Source of the DNA: Heracleum sosnowskyi
Lineage: Eukaryota; Streptophyta; Magnoliopsida; Apiales; Apiaceae
Length of the DNA: 64,000 nt
Assembly: GCA_030848705.1 (NCBI GenBank)
Contig: JAUIZM010000018.1
Coordinates: 62,001-126,000 of the forward strand
Reading direction: 5' to 3'
Under the pieces are notes generated by a model. The model had not been told where the DNA came from. It did not search any database and saw only the letters and a program-made list of their open reading frames with translations. Shown one piece after another: positions 1 to 8,984 of this stretch (position 1 is the first letter of the stretch; each line of letters starts with the position of its first letter). A program made the translations under genes and the position numbers.

Positions 1-684
1 AGACATTCGGGAAGACAAGGGAATGGCCTAGGAAGACTTTCGGGAAGACTCACTTGTGAGTCTTCCTAGTTCATTTTTCTAAGTCTTCCTAGTTCAAACC
101 TAAGTCTTCCTAGTTCATTTTTATTCTAATTTAAATAATTAACTAAATAAATTATGTATTAATTTAATTCTTTGCAGAATTAAATTAATAAATAATATAC
201 TTAATAATATTAATTATTTATAAGAGAATAAATAGAATTAGTTGACTTCTCAATTAATTCTAGAATCACTTAAAACTTAGATAAAGAATAAACATAATAG
301 TACGTTGACACTCGATGCACTGTCTGGTTCATGAGTGACTAACGACAATGTCTGTTCTTTATCTATTTAACTTTAAGCAGTGATTCACTACCTTCTCATT
401 CAAGAACTCCGTAATCAGTATCTTTTTCTGTCACCACTTGAAATCTCTGTCACTTTAATAAATTCACTGAGCTTGAATACTTCATTGAGGCTTGATCAAT
501 AAATTGAGCTTCTTTCAATGTAGAATAACTTCAAGTCTGTAGATGACTTTAATCTTCATTCTTTGACAGATATAACCTTCTGAAATTCCTGTGACAATTG
601 ATTTTATTATTTACTTATTACATCTTAATTAAAGTTGAGTAGGATCCTCGGTGTTTACAAATAGGCCTGGACATATGCCTTTCA
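1..684 (-). repeat. 3' LTR, partial
   Basis: Position 1 aligns with 11907 and position 684 with 12591 of the 5' LTR, so about 619 bases of this LTR lie left of the window. Its element-sense start, TGAAAGGC, is the complement of the bases ending at 684 and directly abuts the polypurine tract. It carries the same GGAAGAC/GTCTTCC cluster and 24-base hairpin (43-66) as the other LTR. Confidence 0.95.
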
Positions 685-696
685 ATCTCCCCCTAT
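685..696 (-). other. Polypurine tract for plus-strand priming
   Basis: On the minus strand a purine run containing AGGGGGAGAT lies directly against the first TG of the 3' LTR, the required place for the second-strand primer in LTR elements. The stretch 697-948 up to the ORF3 stop is an untranslated 3' region in which I see nothing further. Confidence 0.85.
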
Positions 697-948
697 TTGT
701 TTGTTAGACAATAACAACCAAATACCTCTAGAGGATAACTCAACTAAAACAAGAAAAGATAAGACTTTTAAGAGCCAAGCAAATAATAAAAAGTTCTGGA
801 TTAAATATAACAATTTCCAGATTCAAACAGTAAAGATAAATACAAGATAAATGTTCCTCTAGACTGAACATATGAATACATTTCCCTATCTTGATTTACC
901 TAGCTCTAAACATATAACATTTACAACAGAGCTAAACCTATCATGCCT

Positions 949-3900
949 TCAGTCTCTAATTTCACCTTCTTCAGCTTCTTGCAAGGTGACTAGAAGATCT
1001 TTGTCAAGGACACGATCACTTTCAGAAACCACACCACTTGGCATTACTGGTTGATTGGTGATCTTCTTCAATCTATTCTTCATTTGAGCATATCTTGGAA
1101 TTTTCTCCGTGCAGTAGTCTGAAATCATATCAGCAACTTCAGACTTCTCTACAGAAGCAAACCCAGAAGTTCTAAGAAGATTCTCCAACCTCACCAGTTG
1201 CATAGCAGTCTGTAGCTTCATGGAATCAGGATCCAGCCTCACTGTCTCTAAAGTTGTACCTCTGTAGATTTTGACTTCATAAGGAAAATGTACAACTTGA
1301 GGACTGGCCTTCATAGCAGAATCTCTCAGCCGGTCATAGAGAAGCTCATTCAAGCAAGAAGATCTTTTTACTTTACTCATCAGAATCCACAATTCAGATA
1401 GAGATCTTCTTTGCAGGAGGTCAAGAGAAATGGTGAATGACCCTTCAAGAGCACTTGAGACATAGATGAACAGTTCTTGCCTCACTTGATCAAATGCAGA
1501 CGTAATCCTTAAGATATCTTCCTTCAATGCCTTCATGTATAATGAATTGTCTGGATTAACAGTTCTGATCTTCTCAAGCAGCTTCAGAAAAGTAGCATCA
1601 TTGTTTGTGCCTCTCTGAGGGATATCAAACATCTCCCTTGCCTTATCCCATTTACTTCCTTGCTTCATCCTAACATCCAATCTCCTTTCTTTGACATGAA
1701 TACTATGAAGACGTTGTTTGTCTTCATGTTCAGCCTTTTGAATCTTTAGCTTTTGAGATATGATGTCGGAGACCTTGGCTTTCTCATCCTCCTTTCTCCT
1801 CAGCTCTGTCTGCTGCTTCTTCAACTCCTTTTGGAACACAGGGTCAGGTGTATATAATTCAGCCTCGTCTTCCCAATCATCAAAGTTTGCTGCCTCCTCA
1901 ACCTCCTCCTCACCAAAAGCTTCTTCAGAAATGGTCTTCCTCAGATCACCAGAAGTGTCAAATTGGAAGTCATCCTGTTCACCTTGATAGTAGTAGGCAT
2001 CGTCAAAGACAGTATCCTCCAATGATTGTTTACCTTTCCCCTTATCTCCTCCAGAAGCTTCTCCAGCTTCCCTTTCTTCTCCTTTCTTCTCCTTCTCCCC
2101 CTTAGTTGAGGAATCCTCTACAGTTTGAGCTGTGGAAGCCCTAGGATTCACCTCAGTTGTTCTCCTTATCTCTCCTCTTTCCCTCTCATCTCCTCCTTCA
2201 TCAGCATCATCATCCTCATCATCATCTCCCTCAAAGAATGTTCTTTGTTCTACAGTAGGTTGATGTGATTCCTTGATCATGTTGTACAGGTGCCTCATCC
2301 CTTCATTAAGATGCTCCATTCCGCCTTCAATCCTAAACATCCTTTGTTCATTAAACCTCTGGTTTTCATCAGATGTTTGCAGAATAAAGTCCACCTTGGT
2401 AGAAATAGAAGCAATCTCCTTGACGCTCTCCGATATCTGAGCATTTGACGTTGTAAGATCAGAGATGTCTGAAGCCACTAGTACCTGAGATTGTTGGATT
2501 GAATTCAGCTTCGGGAGTAGATTATTCTTCAATCCTTCCAGGTCATCTTTCACAGTACCCAGCTGATTTGATACAGAGGTGGTAGATTGAGCAACCACTT
2601 GTGATTTCAAAAGAGTGTTCTCAGCCTGGGTTTCTTGTAACTTCCTTTGTAGATCAGCTAGTTGGTTCAACAAAGCAGTGTTTGTGTCAGTGTGTGCACT
2701 CACCTCAATTGCTCTCAGTGGTGTTTCACTCAACTCACGTGCTTGTGTTTCACTCGGTGTTTGATTCATATCTCTCACCACTAACTGTCTGTCAAGATTC
2801 TCAGTAGATGTACCTGCAGGAAAAATCACCCTAGCCCCTTCAAGAGAGGTCAGAGGTGGTGCAATGGGAGTTCGCAATTCCCGATCCCTGATTGAGTCTC
2901 TCAAAATATTTGACATTGTATACTGAATTTCTTCAGGGACAGACTCATCAAGTTGCCTTTCACTTTCTCCAGTAAAAACTGCGAGTGAAAAATCCCTTAG
3001 GGGAGCCAGAGATGTTCCCTCTGGGAGGGGAGAAAATGATTCTATTTGAGTTGGCAAAGAATCAGATTTTCCCTCAGATGCCTGTGAAGGCACTTCTACC
3101 GTGACTATGGTAGGCACTGTATCAAAATCAAAAGTAAAGTGCTCTCCTGACATGGTGTCCTGAGTGTCATCTATATGGATATCTTCTCCCATTGTGAGTA
3201 ACGGGAGTGTGCTTGACTCAGTACAAGATGCCATGGCCCTATGGCGAATTTCAATAGATCCACCCTGTTGAGAGGATGTCTCCAGAGACTGTGTAGTGGC
3301 CATATCAATGTCCATATCCTTTTGAGAGGATACAGATGGGCTTACAGTTGTCTCCCTATAGGTTTTTCTTTTCTTTAAGGGTGGAGACAGAGCTGTGGGA
3401 ACACTCAAAACAGCTATATCACTAACACTTCTTGAACTGGTTTGAACATTAGGCTCAGGTTGTGTATCAGGAGTGTTTGACTCTCTGTTTGGCTCTATGA
3501 CCTGGGTCAGAGATTGTGGTTCTACAACCTCTGGGTCAGCCCTAACAACCACTTGGGTTTGAAATAAAGTACCAGAAGAAGATCCAGGGTTAGGAATAAC
3601 TATCTGTAGTGGAACTGGATGTGGTTGAGGAACTTGTTCACCAAAGATAGGAAGATTAATGAATTGACTCATCAATGGTGAAACAAGAACAGGGATATTT
3701 TGGAATTTAGCTGAGACATCAAGTCTGGTGTAGAATTTGGTGTCTGTGGTTGGAGAGGTTTCAAATCTAGCTTCTCTAAAAAGTTCCACCTGCTCAGCAG
3801 TGAGAAGATGATTAATGATAAGAGTTAGAAAGCGAGGGTACCAACACTTAACTTTCTCACCATTATCAGAATCTCTCCTAGAGTGAGCAAGCCTGATAAG

Positions 3901-4449
3901 CAAAAGGTTCCACAGAATCTCAGCAAAGTTCAATCTACGACCAAATACTATAGCATAGGCAATGTACTGATTAAGACTGGTAATGCAATGAAAGTTTGTT
4001 TTTGTGCAATTACCAAATACCCTAGCTATAGTATCAAAGAACAGATCCCATTCCCTTACAACAAAAGTTTTTGACAATTTTACCATTTGAAAGGGACCCT
4101 GATAATGAATATTCACAAAGAACTGTGTTAACTCATCATCAGTGGGTAATGGATCAAACCTGTCCTTTGGAAAATGCAACACATCACAAAATAAATCAAA
4201 AGTAACTGTATATTGCTGGTTGAGAATATTGAAAGTAAAAGATTTTGAATCTCCAGCAATAACAGCACTTGAACACAACATCCGTAATGGATCAATTTTC
4301 AGAAGTGCATTAGCACAAATAGCATAACTAACACAAGTATTGCTATTTAAAAATTGAATCCATGGTCTGAAACGTTCCACTTTACACCTAGACGGATCAA
4401 AATACCCAACAAAATTATTTAAAACTAATTCAAAATTATTAGGATCCAT
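949..4449 (-). CDS. Third ORF of the copia element (Sirevirus env-position protein)
   Basis: A 1,166-residue ORF with a true ATG at 4449-4447, placed after pol where Sireviruses carry their so-called envelope-like gene. Residues 1-280 look globular. Residues 280-590 are a Ser/Thr/Pro-rich linker holding a basic PLKKRK cluster at about 357-362 that resembles a monopartite nuclear localisation signal. Residues 590-720 look coiled-coil, 738-760 are strongly acidic, and 870-930 are a highly charged helix. I see no N-terminal signal peptide and no convincing membrane span, so a viral envelope role is not supported. Function unknown; a structural, nuclear-import or host-interaction role is speculation. 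The ORF is intact, matching the youth of the element. It may be transcribed from its own promoter (see the block at 4960-5283). Confidence 0.85.
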   Translation of the reverse strand: MDPNNFELVLNNFVGYFDPSRCKVERFRPWIQFLNSNTCVSYAICANALLKIDPLRMLCSSAVIAGDSKSFTFNILNQQYTVTFDLFCDVLHFPKDRFDPLPTDDELTQFFVNIHYQGPFQMVKLSKTFVVREWDLFFDTIARVFGNCTKTNFHCITSLNQYIAYAIVFGRRLNFAEILWNLLLIRLAHSRRDSDNGEKVKCWYPRFLTLIINHLLTAEQVELFREARFETSPTTDTKFYTRLDVSAKFQNIPVLVSPLMSQFINLPIFGEQVPQPHPVPLQIVIPNPGSSSGTLFQTQVVVRADPEVVEPQSLTQVIEPNRESNTPDTQPEPNVQTSSRSVSDIAVLSVPTALSPPLKKRKTYRETTVSPSVSSQKDMDIDMATTQSLETSSQQGGSIEIRHRAMASCTESSTLPLLTMGEDIHIDDTQDTMSGEHFTFDFDTVPTIVTVEVPSQASEGKSDSLPTQIESFSPLPEGTSLAPLRDFSLAVFTGESERQLDESVPEEIQYTMSNILRDSIRDRELRTPIAPPLTSLEGARVIFPAGTSTENLDRQLVVRDMNQTPSETQARELSETPLRAIEVSAHTDTNTALLNQLADLQRKLQETQAENTLLKSQVVAQSTTSVSNQLGTVKDDLEGLKNNLLPKLNSIQQSQVLVASDISDLTTSNAQISESVKEIASISTKVDFILQTSDENQRFNEQRMFRIEGGMEHLNEGMRHLYNMIKESHQPTVEQRTFFEGDDDEDDDADEGGDERERGEIRRTTEVNPRASTAQTVEDSSTKGEKEKKGEEREAGEASGGDKGKGKQSLEDTVFDDAYYYQGEQDDFQFDTSGDLRKTISEEAFGEEEVEEAANFDDWEDEAELYTPDPVFQKELKKQQTELRRKEDEKAKVSDIISQKLKIQKAEHEDKQRLHSIHVKERRLDVRMKQGSKWDKAREMFDIPQRGTNNDATFLKLLEKIRTVNPDNSLYMKALKEDILRITSAFDQVRQELFIYVSSALEGSFTISLDLLQRRSLSELWILMSKVKRSSCLNELLYDRLRDSAMKASPQVVHFPYEVKIYRGTTLETVRLDPDSMKLQTAMQLVRLENLLRTSGFASVEKSEVADMISDYCTEKIPRYAQMKNRLKKITNQPVMPSGVVSESDRVLDKDLLVTLQEAEEGEIRD

Positions 4450-4959
4450 TTTAAATAAAACAATAAAATTTTAATTAATTTAAATAAAAATAAAATTTTA
4501 GGGATTTTTAGAATTAATTAAAATTACTAAAATCCACAAAATTAAATTTTATCAAAATTAATTAATTTTCAAATTTTAGATCCTAAAAATTCGAACTATA
4601 CTTGGAAAATACAAATGAATTGGGTAAATGATTTCAAAAACCACAAAACCAGAGCACACAGTACCACACACACAGAACCCTTTTTGATCAGAAAAACACA
4701 CAACTAACTTAAGCAAATCAAAAACTTTCTATTCGAAATGAGAAAGAAAGGAAAAAAAAAATGAGCAGCACTTCGACTTAAAAGATTTGATTTTAAGAGA
4801 ATAGAAATGATTTGCTAAGTAAACACTTGAGCAAGGTTGTTTGAAGATCAGTGATTCTGCATAAAAAATGAGAATTCGAAAAGGGGGGTTTTGAAAAACT
4901 GAAAAACTGAAAAACTGCTAAGGTAAAATGAATAGAAAAGTGCGTATGTACTGGTGTGT
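4450..4959 (-). other. Untranslated region upstream of ORF3
   Basis: AT-rich non-coding sequence directly before the ORF3 ATG. It contains purine-rich runs but no recognisable ORF. If the TATA-like site near 4965-4977 is used, this is the leader of an ORF3 transcript. Confidence 0.5.
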
Positions 4960-5283
4960 ATCTATATATTTATATTAATAAAATAAACTGTAAAAGAAAG
5001 AATACTTACCATTTTTTTTTTTTTAAGATTGTACTGGGAAGACTTAGGATAGTCTTCCCGGTAGTCTTCCTAGTACAAACTAGAAAGTTTTCCGGAAAAT
5101 AGAAAAACAGAAAAACAGAAAATAATAAATATATTTCTAAGTCTTCCCGATAGTCTTCCTAGTTCAAAAACTGGGAAGACTTAGGAAAAGACTTAAAAAT
5201 ACAAGGAAAAAACAAAAAAACAAAAACTAAAAATTCTTAGTTTTCCCGGTAGTCTTCCTAGTGTAAAACTGGGAAGACTTAGG
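4960..5283 (-). promoter_or_regulatory. U3-like repeat cluster and TATA-like box upstream of ORF3
   Basis: About eight copies of GGAAGAC or its complement GTCTTCC, in both orientations, lie between 5036 and 5283, several with the same CTAGT extension found in the LTR copies. Roughly 60 bases further in element sense is an AT-rich TATA-like stretch (4965-4977). The LTR shows the same order: a cluster at 11837-12015 and a TATA-like box near 11783. Even the bases at the cluster edge match (TTGTACTGGGAAGACT here, TTGTACTTGGAAGACT in the LTR). I infer a duplicated U3 module acting as an internal promoter; this is not proven. Confidence 0.5.
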
Positions 5284-5687
5284 AAAAATTCAGAATTTAA
5301 TTCGAATATTTACAAAAAATGCTGAATAACTTAGAAAAATGCATGAAAAATATATAAAATTCTAGAAAAATTCACAGAAAATTCCATAAATCCTAGAAAA
5401 ATATGCAGAATATTAGAAATGCATAAAATTAATATAAACTTGCAGAAAAATTCAGACAACAGTATTTACAATCTGAAAAATATCTAAATAATTCTAAATA
5501 AATATATTTTCAATAAAAATACATTTCTCCACTTAAAAAATATGAGAAAAATATTTTTAAAGAAAATAAAATATTCAGAGCTATTTAAATACACAAGCAT
5601 GTACTATTAAATGAGAATTAGCAGCAAATATTAGTTAAATGACAAGAGAAAATGAATTTTGAAATAACAAACCTGACAGATATATTG
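5284..5687 (-). other. Non-coding gap between pol and the repeat cluster
   Basis: AT-rich sequence with many short repeats of GAAAAAT and AGAAAA flavour following the pol stop. No ORF, RNA gene or hairpin terminator is apparent. Confidence 0.5.
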
Positions 5688-8600
5688 TTAATCACTAAGA
5701 CTGTTTAACATACCCAATTTACCAACTAACTTGATAAATGTGGATTCGTCAACAGATTTAGTGAATATATCTGCAGTCTGTTCTTCTGTGGGTACAAAAT
5801 GTAACTCCACAGTTCCATTCATGACATGCTCTCGGATAAAATGATACCTGATATCAATGTGCTTCGTTCTCGAGTGCTGCACAGGGTTGTTGGAGATTGC
5901 TATGGCACTTGTATTATCACAAAATATGGGGATTTTGTCTAATGCAAAGCCATAGTCCTTTAATTGATTCCGTATCCATAAGATCTGAGCACAACAGCTT
6001 CCAGCAGCAATATATTCAGCTTCTGCTGTTGAATTGGAAACTGTTTGCTGTTTCTTGCTATACCAGGAAATCAACCTACCTCCTAGGAATTGACAACTCC
6101 CAGAGGTACTCTTTCTATCCACAACACTACCTGCATAATCAGAATCTGTATATCCAACAAGATTAAAACCTGAATCTTTAGGGTACCAGATACCTAGATT
6201 AGGTGTACCCTTAAGATATCTCAAGATTCTTTTCACAGCAACGAGATGAACATCTCTAGGGTCCGCTTGGAACCTTGCACACAAGCATGTAGAATACATA
6301 ATATCTGGTCTACTAGCAGTAAGATAGAGTAAAGAGCCAATCATACCTCTGTAGCTTGTGACATCTACCTTGATAGATTTGTCAGAAGCTCCAAGTTTGA
6401 TGGCTGTTGAAGATGGAGTCCTTGCTGATGCTGAATCCTCCATGTGATACTTCTTGAGGAGTTCTTTGAGATACTTGGATTGACAAATAAATATCCCATT
6501 TGACCTTTGACTTACTTGCAATCCAAGAAAGAACTTCAGCTCACCCATCATACTCATTTCAAACTTACTCTGCATAAGCTCAGCAAATCTCTTACAGAGA
6601 TTATCATTAGTAGACCCAAATATGATGTCATCCACATAGACTTGGACTAATATCATATCATTTTTGTGTTTCTTTGAAAAACGAGTTTTGTCTATGATAC
6701 CTCTAACAAAACCATTTTCTAAAAGAAAACCAGAGAGAGTGTCATACCATTTTCTTGGGGCTTGTTTGAGACCATAGATAGCCTTGAAGAGAAAGTACAC
6801 AAAGTCCAGCAGCTCCTGATTTTCAAAGCCAGGGGGCTGTTCCACATACACTTCTTCATCAAGTTCACCATTCAGGAATGCACTCTTAACATCCATTTGA
6901 TAGACTTTAAAATTGGAGTAAGCAGCAAATGCTAAGAACATCCTGATGGCCTCAAGTCTAGCCACTGGTGCATAGGTTTCATCATAATCAATGCCTTCAG
7001 CTTGAGAATACCCTTGTGCAACCAGTCTTGCCTTGTTCCTTGTAACAATGCCATCCTCATCTAGCTTGTTCCTGTATACCCATCTTGTACCAACTACTTT
7101 CTTGTTCTTTGGCCTGGGTACCAGCTTCCAGACTTGCTGTTGTTCAAACTGATTGAGTTCATCTTGCATAGCAATCACCCAATCTGGATCAGTCAGTGCT
7201 TCCTCAGTTTTCTTTGGCTCCATTTTGGATAGAAATGCTGAGAAAAGACATTCATTCTGAGAAGCACTTCTAGTTTTAACTCCAACATCTGGATCACCAA
7301 TGATCAGCTCAAAAGGATGAGCTCTATTCCAAACAGTCTGTCTTGGAAGATTTGATCTTGATGATTCACCTTGAAATTCACTTTGATGTTGTGAGTGACT
7401 AGTTGATCCTTCATTTGCTCCCCCTGAGTTGTTGCCTGTTTGCCTTGATGATTCTTCTCCAGTGTTGGTGGTATCTCCATTGTTACCAGTGTTTCCACCA
7501 CCATCACCATGATCATTATCATCATTGTTATTATCATCACCAGCAATAACTTCAGGTGGGGCTTCATCATCTGATTCTGAGTCTGGCAAGTTATCAAACT
7601 TCAGCTTTTCAGATGAGTCTTCTTTTTGGATATTAGGGAACTTAGTGTCATCAAAAGTAACATTGACACTTTCCTTAACTGTATGACTGCCAACCAAGTA
7701 GACCCTGTAAGATCTTCTGGAATAACCAACAAAGATAGCTTCTTGTGCCTTTGCATCAAACTTGCCACGTTTAACATTGTCATCTATAAGCACAAAGCAT
7801 TTTGCTCCAAATACATGAAAGTACTTGACAGTTGGTTTCTTGTTGTTCATGATCTCATACGGAGTCTTCATTAAGTCCTTGTTGATTAAAGTTCGATTCT
7901 GAGTATAACAAGCTGTATTCGCTGCTTCAGCCCAAAAGTACGTTGGAAGTTTGGACTCACTTAGCATAGTCCTAGCTGCTTCAATCAATGTACGATTCTT
8001 TCTTTCCACTACTCCATTTTGTTGAGGAGTTCTAGGGGCAGAATACTGTCTTGTTATTCCTTTATCAGCACAAAAGTCATTTAGAATGGCATTTCTGAAT
8101 TCAGTACCATTATCCGACCTTATGGCTCTAACAGGGAATCTCGAATCCAGCTCAATCAACTTTATGTGGCCAATCACCAGGAATGGGGTCTCATCCTTGG
8201 AATGTAGGAATAAAACCCAATTATATTTAGAAAAATCATCAACAATCACAAGTGCATATTGCTTCTTTGACATAGACATCACATTAACTGGACCAAACAA
8301 ATCCATGTGCAGTAGCTGAAGAGGTTCAGTTATTAATGATGTGTCAGTGCCCTTGTGAGAAGCTTTCTTTGACTTTCCTTTCTGACAAGCCTCACACAGT
8401 CCTTCCTGTGTAAATTCCATCTGAGGCAAACCTCTAACCAATTCCCTCTTGACTAAAGAGTTCATGGTTTTGAAGTTAAGGTGAGACATCTTCTTGTGCC
8501 ATAGCCAACTATCATCTGATGAAGCTTTAGCATAAAAACAATTAACTTCATCTTTGAATCCCGAGTTCAGATCAGCTATGAACAAGTCACCTTTCCTTAC

Positions 8601-8984
8601 TCCTTGAAGAGCAGGCTTTCCATTCTTCTTGTGAACGATCTGACACTTCTCTCTTTCAAAGGAAACAGCATATCCTCTGTCACAGAACTGACTGATGCTG
8701 AGAAGATTGAACGTCAGACCTTCCACAAATGAAACATCTTCAATGATAACATTTCCGTACTTCAAACAGCCATATCCTTTCGTAACACCCTTGCTGTTAT
8801 CTCCAAAGGTAACTACTGGGCCAGCTTTCGCAACCACATCTGATAGCAGGGCTCTATCTCCGGTCATATGCCTTGAACAGCCACTGTCAAGAATCCACAT
8901 AACCCGGTTTACCTGTTTAACTCCCTGCAATATCAGATTGATTAGTCCTTCCTCGGAGCCCAATATTGATTGGGTCCGGCATAC
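5688..8984 (-). CDS. pol: Copia pol polyprotein: protease, integrase, reverse transcriptase, RNase H
   Basis: Numbered from the TTG at 8963-8961 (residue 1 of 1,091); the frame is open from 8984 but has no ATG near its start, so it must be reached from gag. Aspartic protease DSG motif at residues 26-28. Integrase zinc finger H156, H161, C190, C193, and integrase catalytic D221, D284, E320 with the D-35-E spacing. An acidic Asn/Gly-rich linker spans about 460-535. Reverse transcriptase YVDD is at 776-779. RNase H carries acidic residues in DSDYAG (about 940) and AEAEY. Every catalytic residue I looked for is present. The frame is -1 relative to gag and overlaps it by about 43 bases. Confidence 0.95.
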   Translation of the reverse strand, partial: VCRTQSILGSEEGLINLILQGVKQVNRVMWILDSGCSRHMTGDRALLSDVVAKAGPVVTFGDNSKGVTKGYGCLKYGNVIIEDVSFVEGLTFNLLSISQFCDRGYAVSFEREKCQIVHKKNGKPALQGVRKGDLFIADLNSGFKDEVNCFYAKASSDDSWLWHKKMSHLNFKTMNSLVKRELVRGLPQMEFTQEGLCEACQKGKSKKASHKGTDTSLITEPLQLLHMDLFGPVNVMSMSKKQYALVIVDDFSKYNWVLFLHSKDETPFLVIGHIKLIELDSRFPVRAIRSDNGTEFRNAILNDFCADKGITRQYSAPRTPQQNGVVERKNRTLIEAARTMLSESKLPTYFWAEAANTACYTQNRTLINKDLMKTPYEIMNNKKPTVKYFHVFGAKCFVLIDDNVKRGKFDAKAQEAIFVGYSRRSYRVYLVGSHTVKESVNVTFDDTKFPNIQKEDSSEKLKFDNLPDSESDDEAPPEVIAGDDNNNDDNDHGDGGGNTGNNGDTTNTGEESSRQTGNNSGGANEGSTSHSQHQSEFQGESSRSNLPRQTVWNRAHPFELIIGDPDVGVKTRSASQNECLFSAFLSKMEPKKTEEALTDPDWVIAMQDELNQFEQQQVWKLVPRPKNKKVVGTRWVYRNKLDEDGIVTRNKARLVAQGYSQAEGIDYDETYAPVARLEAIRMFLAFAAYSNFKVYQMDVKSAFLNGELDEEVYVEQPPGFENQELLDFVYFLFKAIYGLKQAPRKWYDTLSGFLLENGFVRGIIDKTRFSKKHKNDMILVQVYVDDIIFGSTNDNLCKRFAELMQSKFEMSMMGELKFFLGLQVSQRSNGIFICQSKYLKELLKKYHMEDSASARTPSSTAIKLGASDKSIKVDVTSYRGMIGSLLYLTASRPDIMYSTCLCARFQADPRDVHLVAVKRILRYLKGTPNLGIWYPKDSGFNLVGYTDSDYAGSVVDRKSTSGSCQFLGGRLISWYSKKQQTVSNSTAEAEYIAAGSCCAQILWIRNQLKDYGFALDKIPIFCDNTSAIAISNNPVQHSRTKHIDIRYHFIREHVMNGTVELHFVPTEEQTADIFTKSVDESTFIKLVGKLGMLNSLSD

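Noticed and set aside
949..4449. Calling ORF3 a viral envelope protein
   Set aside because: No signal peptide, membrane span or glycosylation-rich ectodomain pattern; only its position matches that label.
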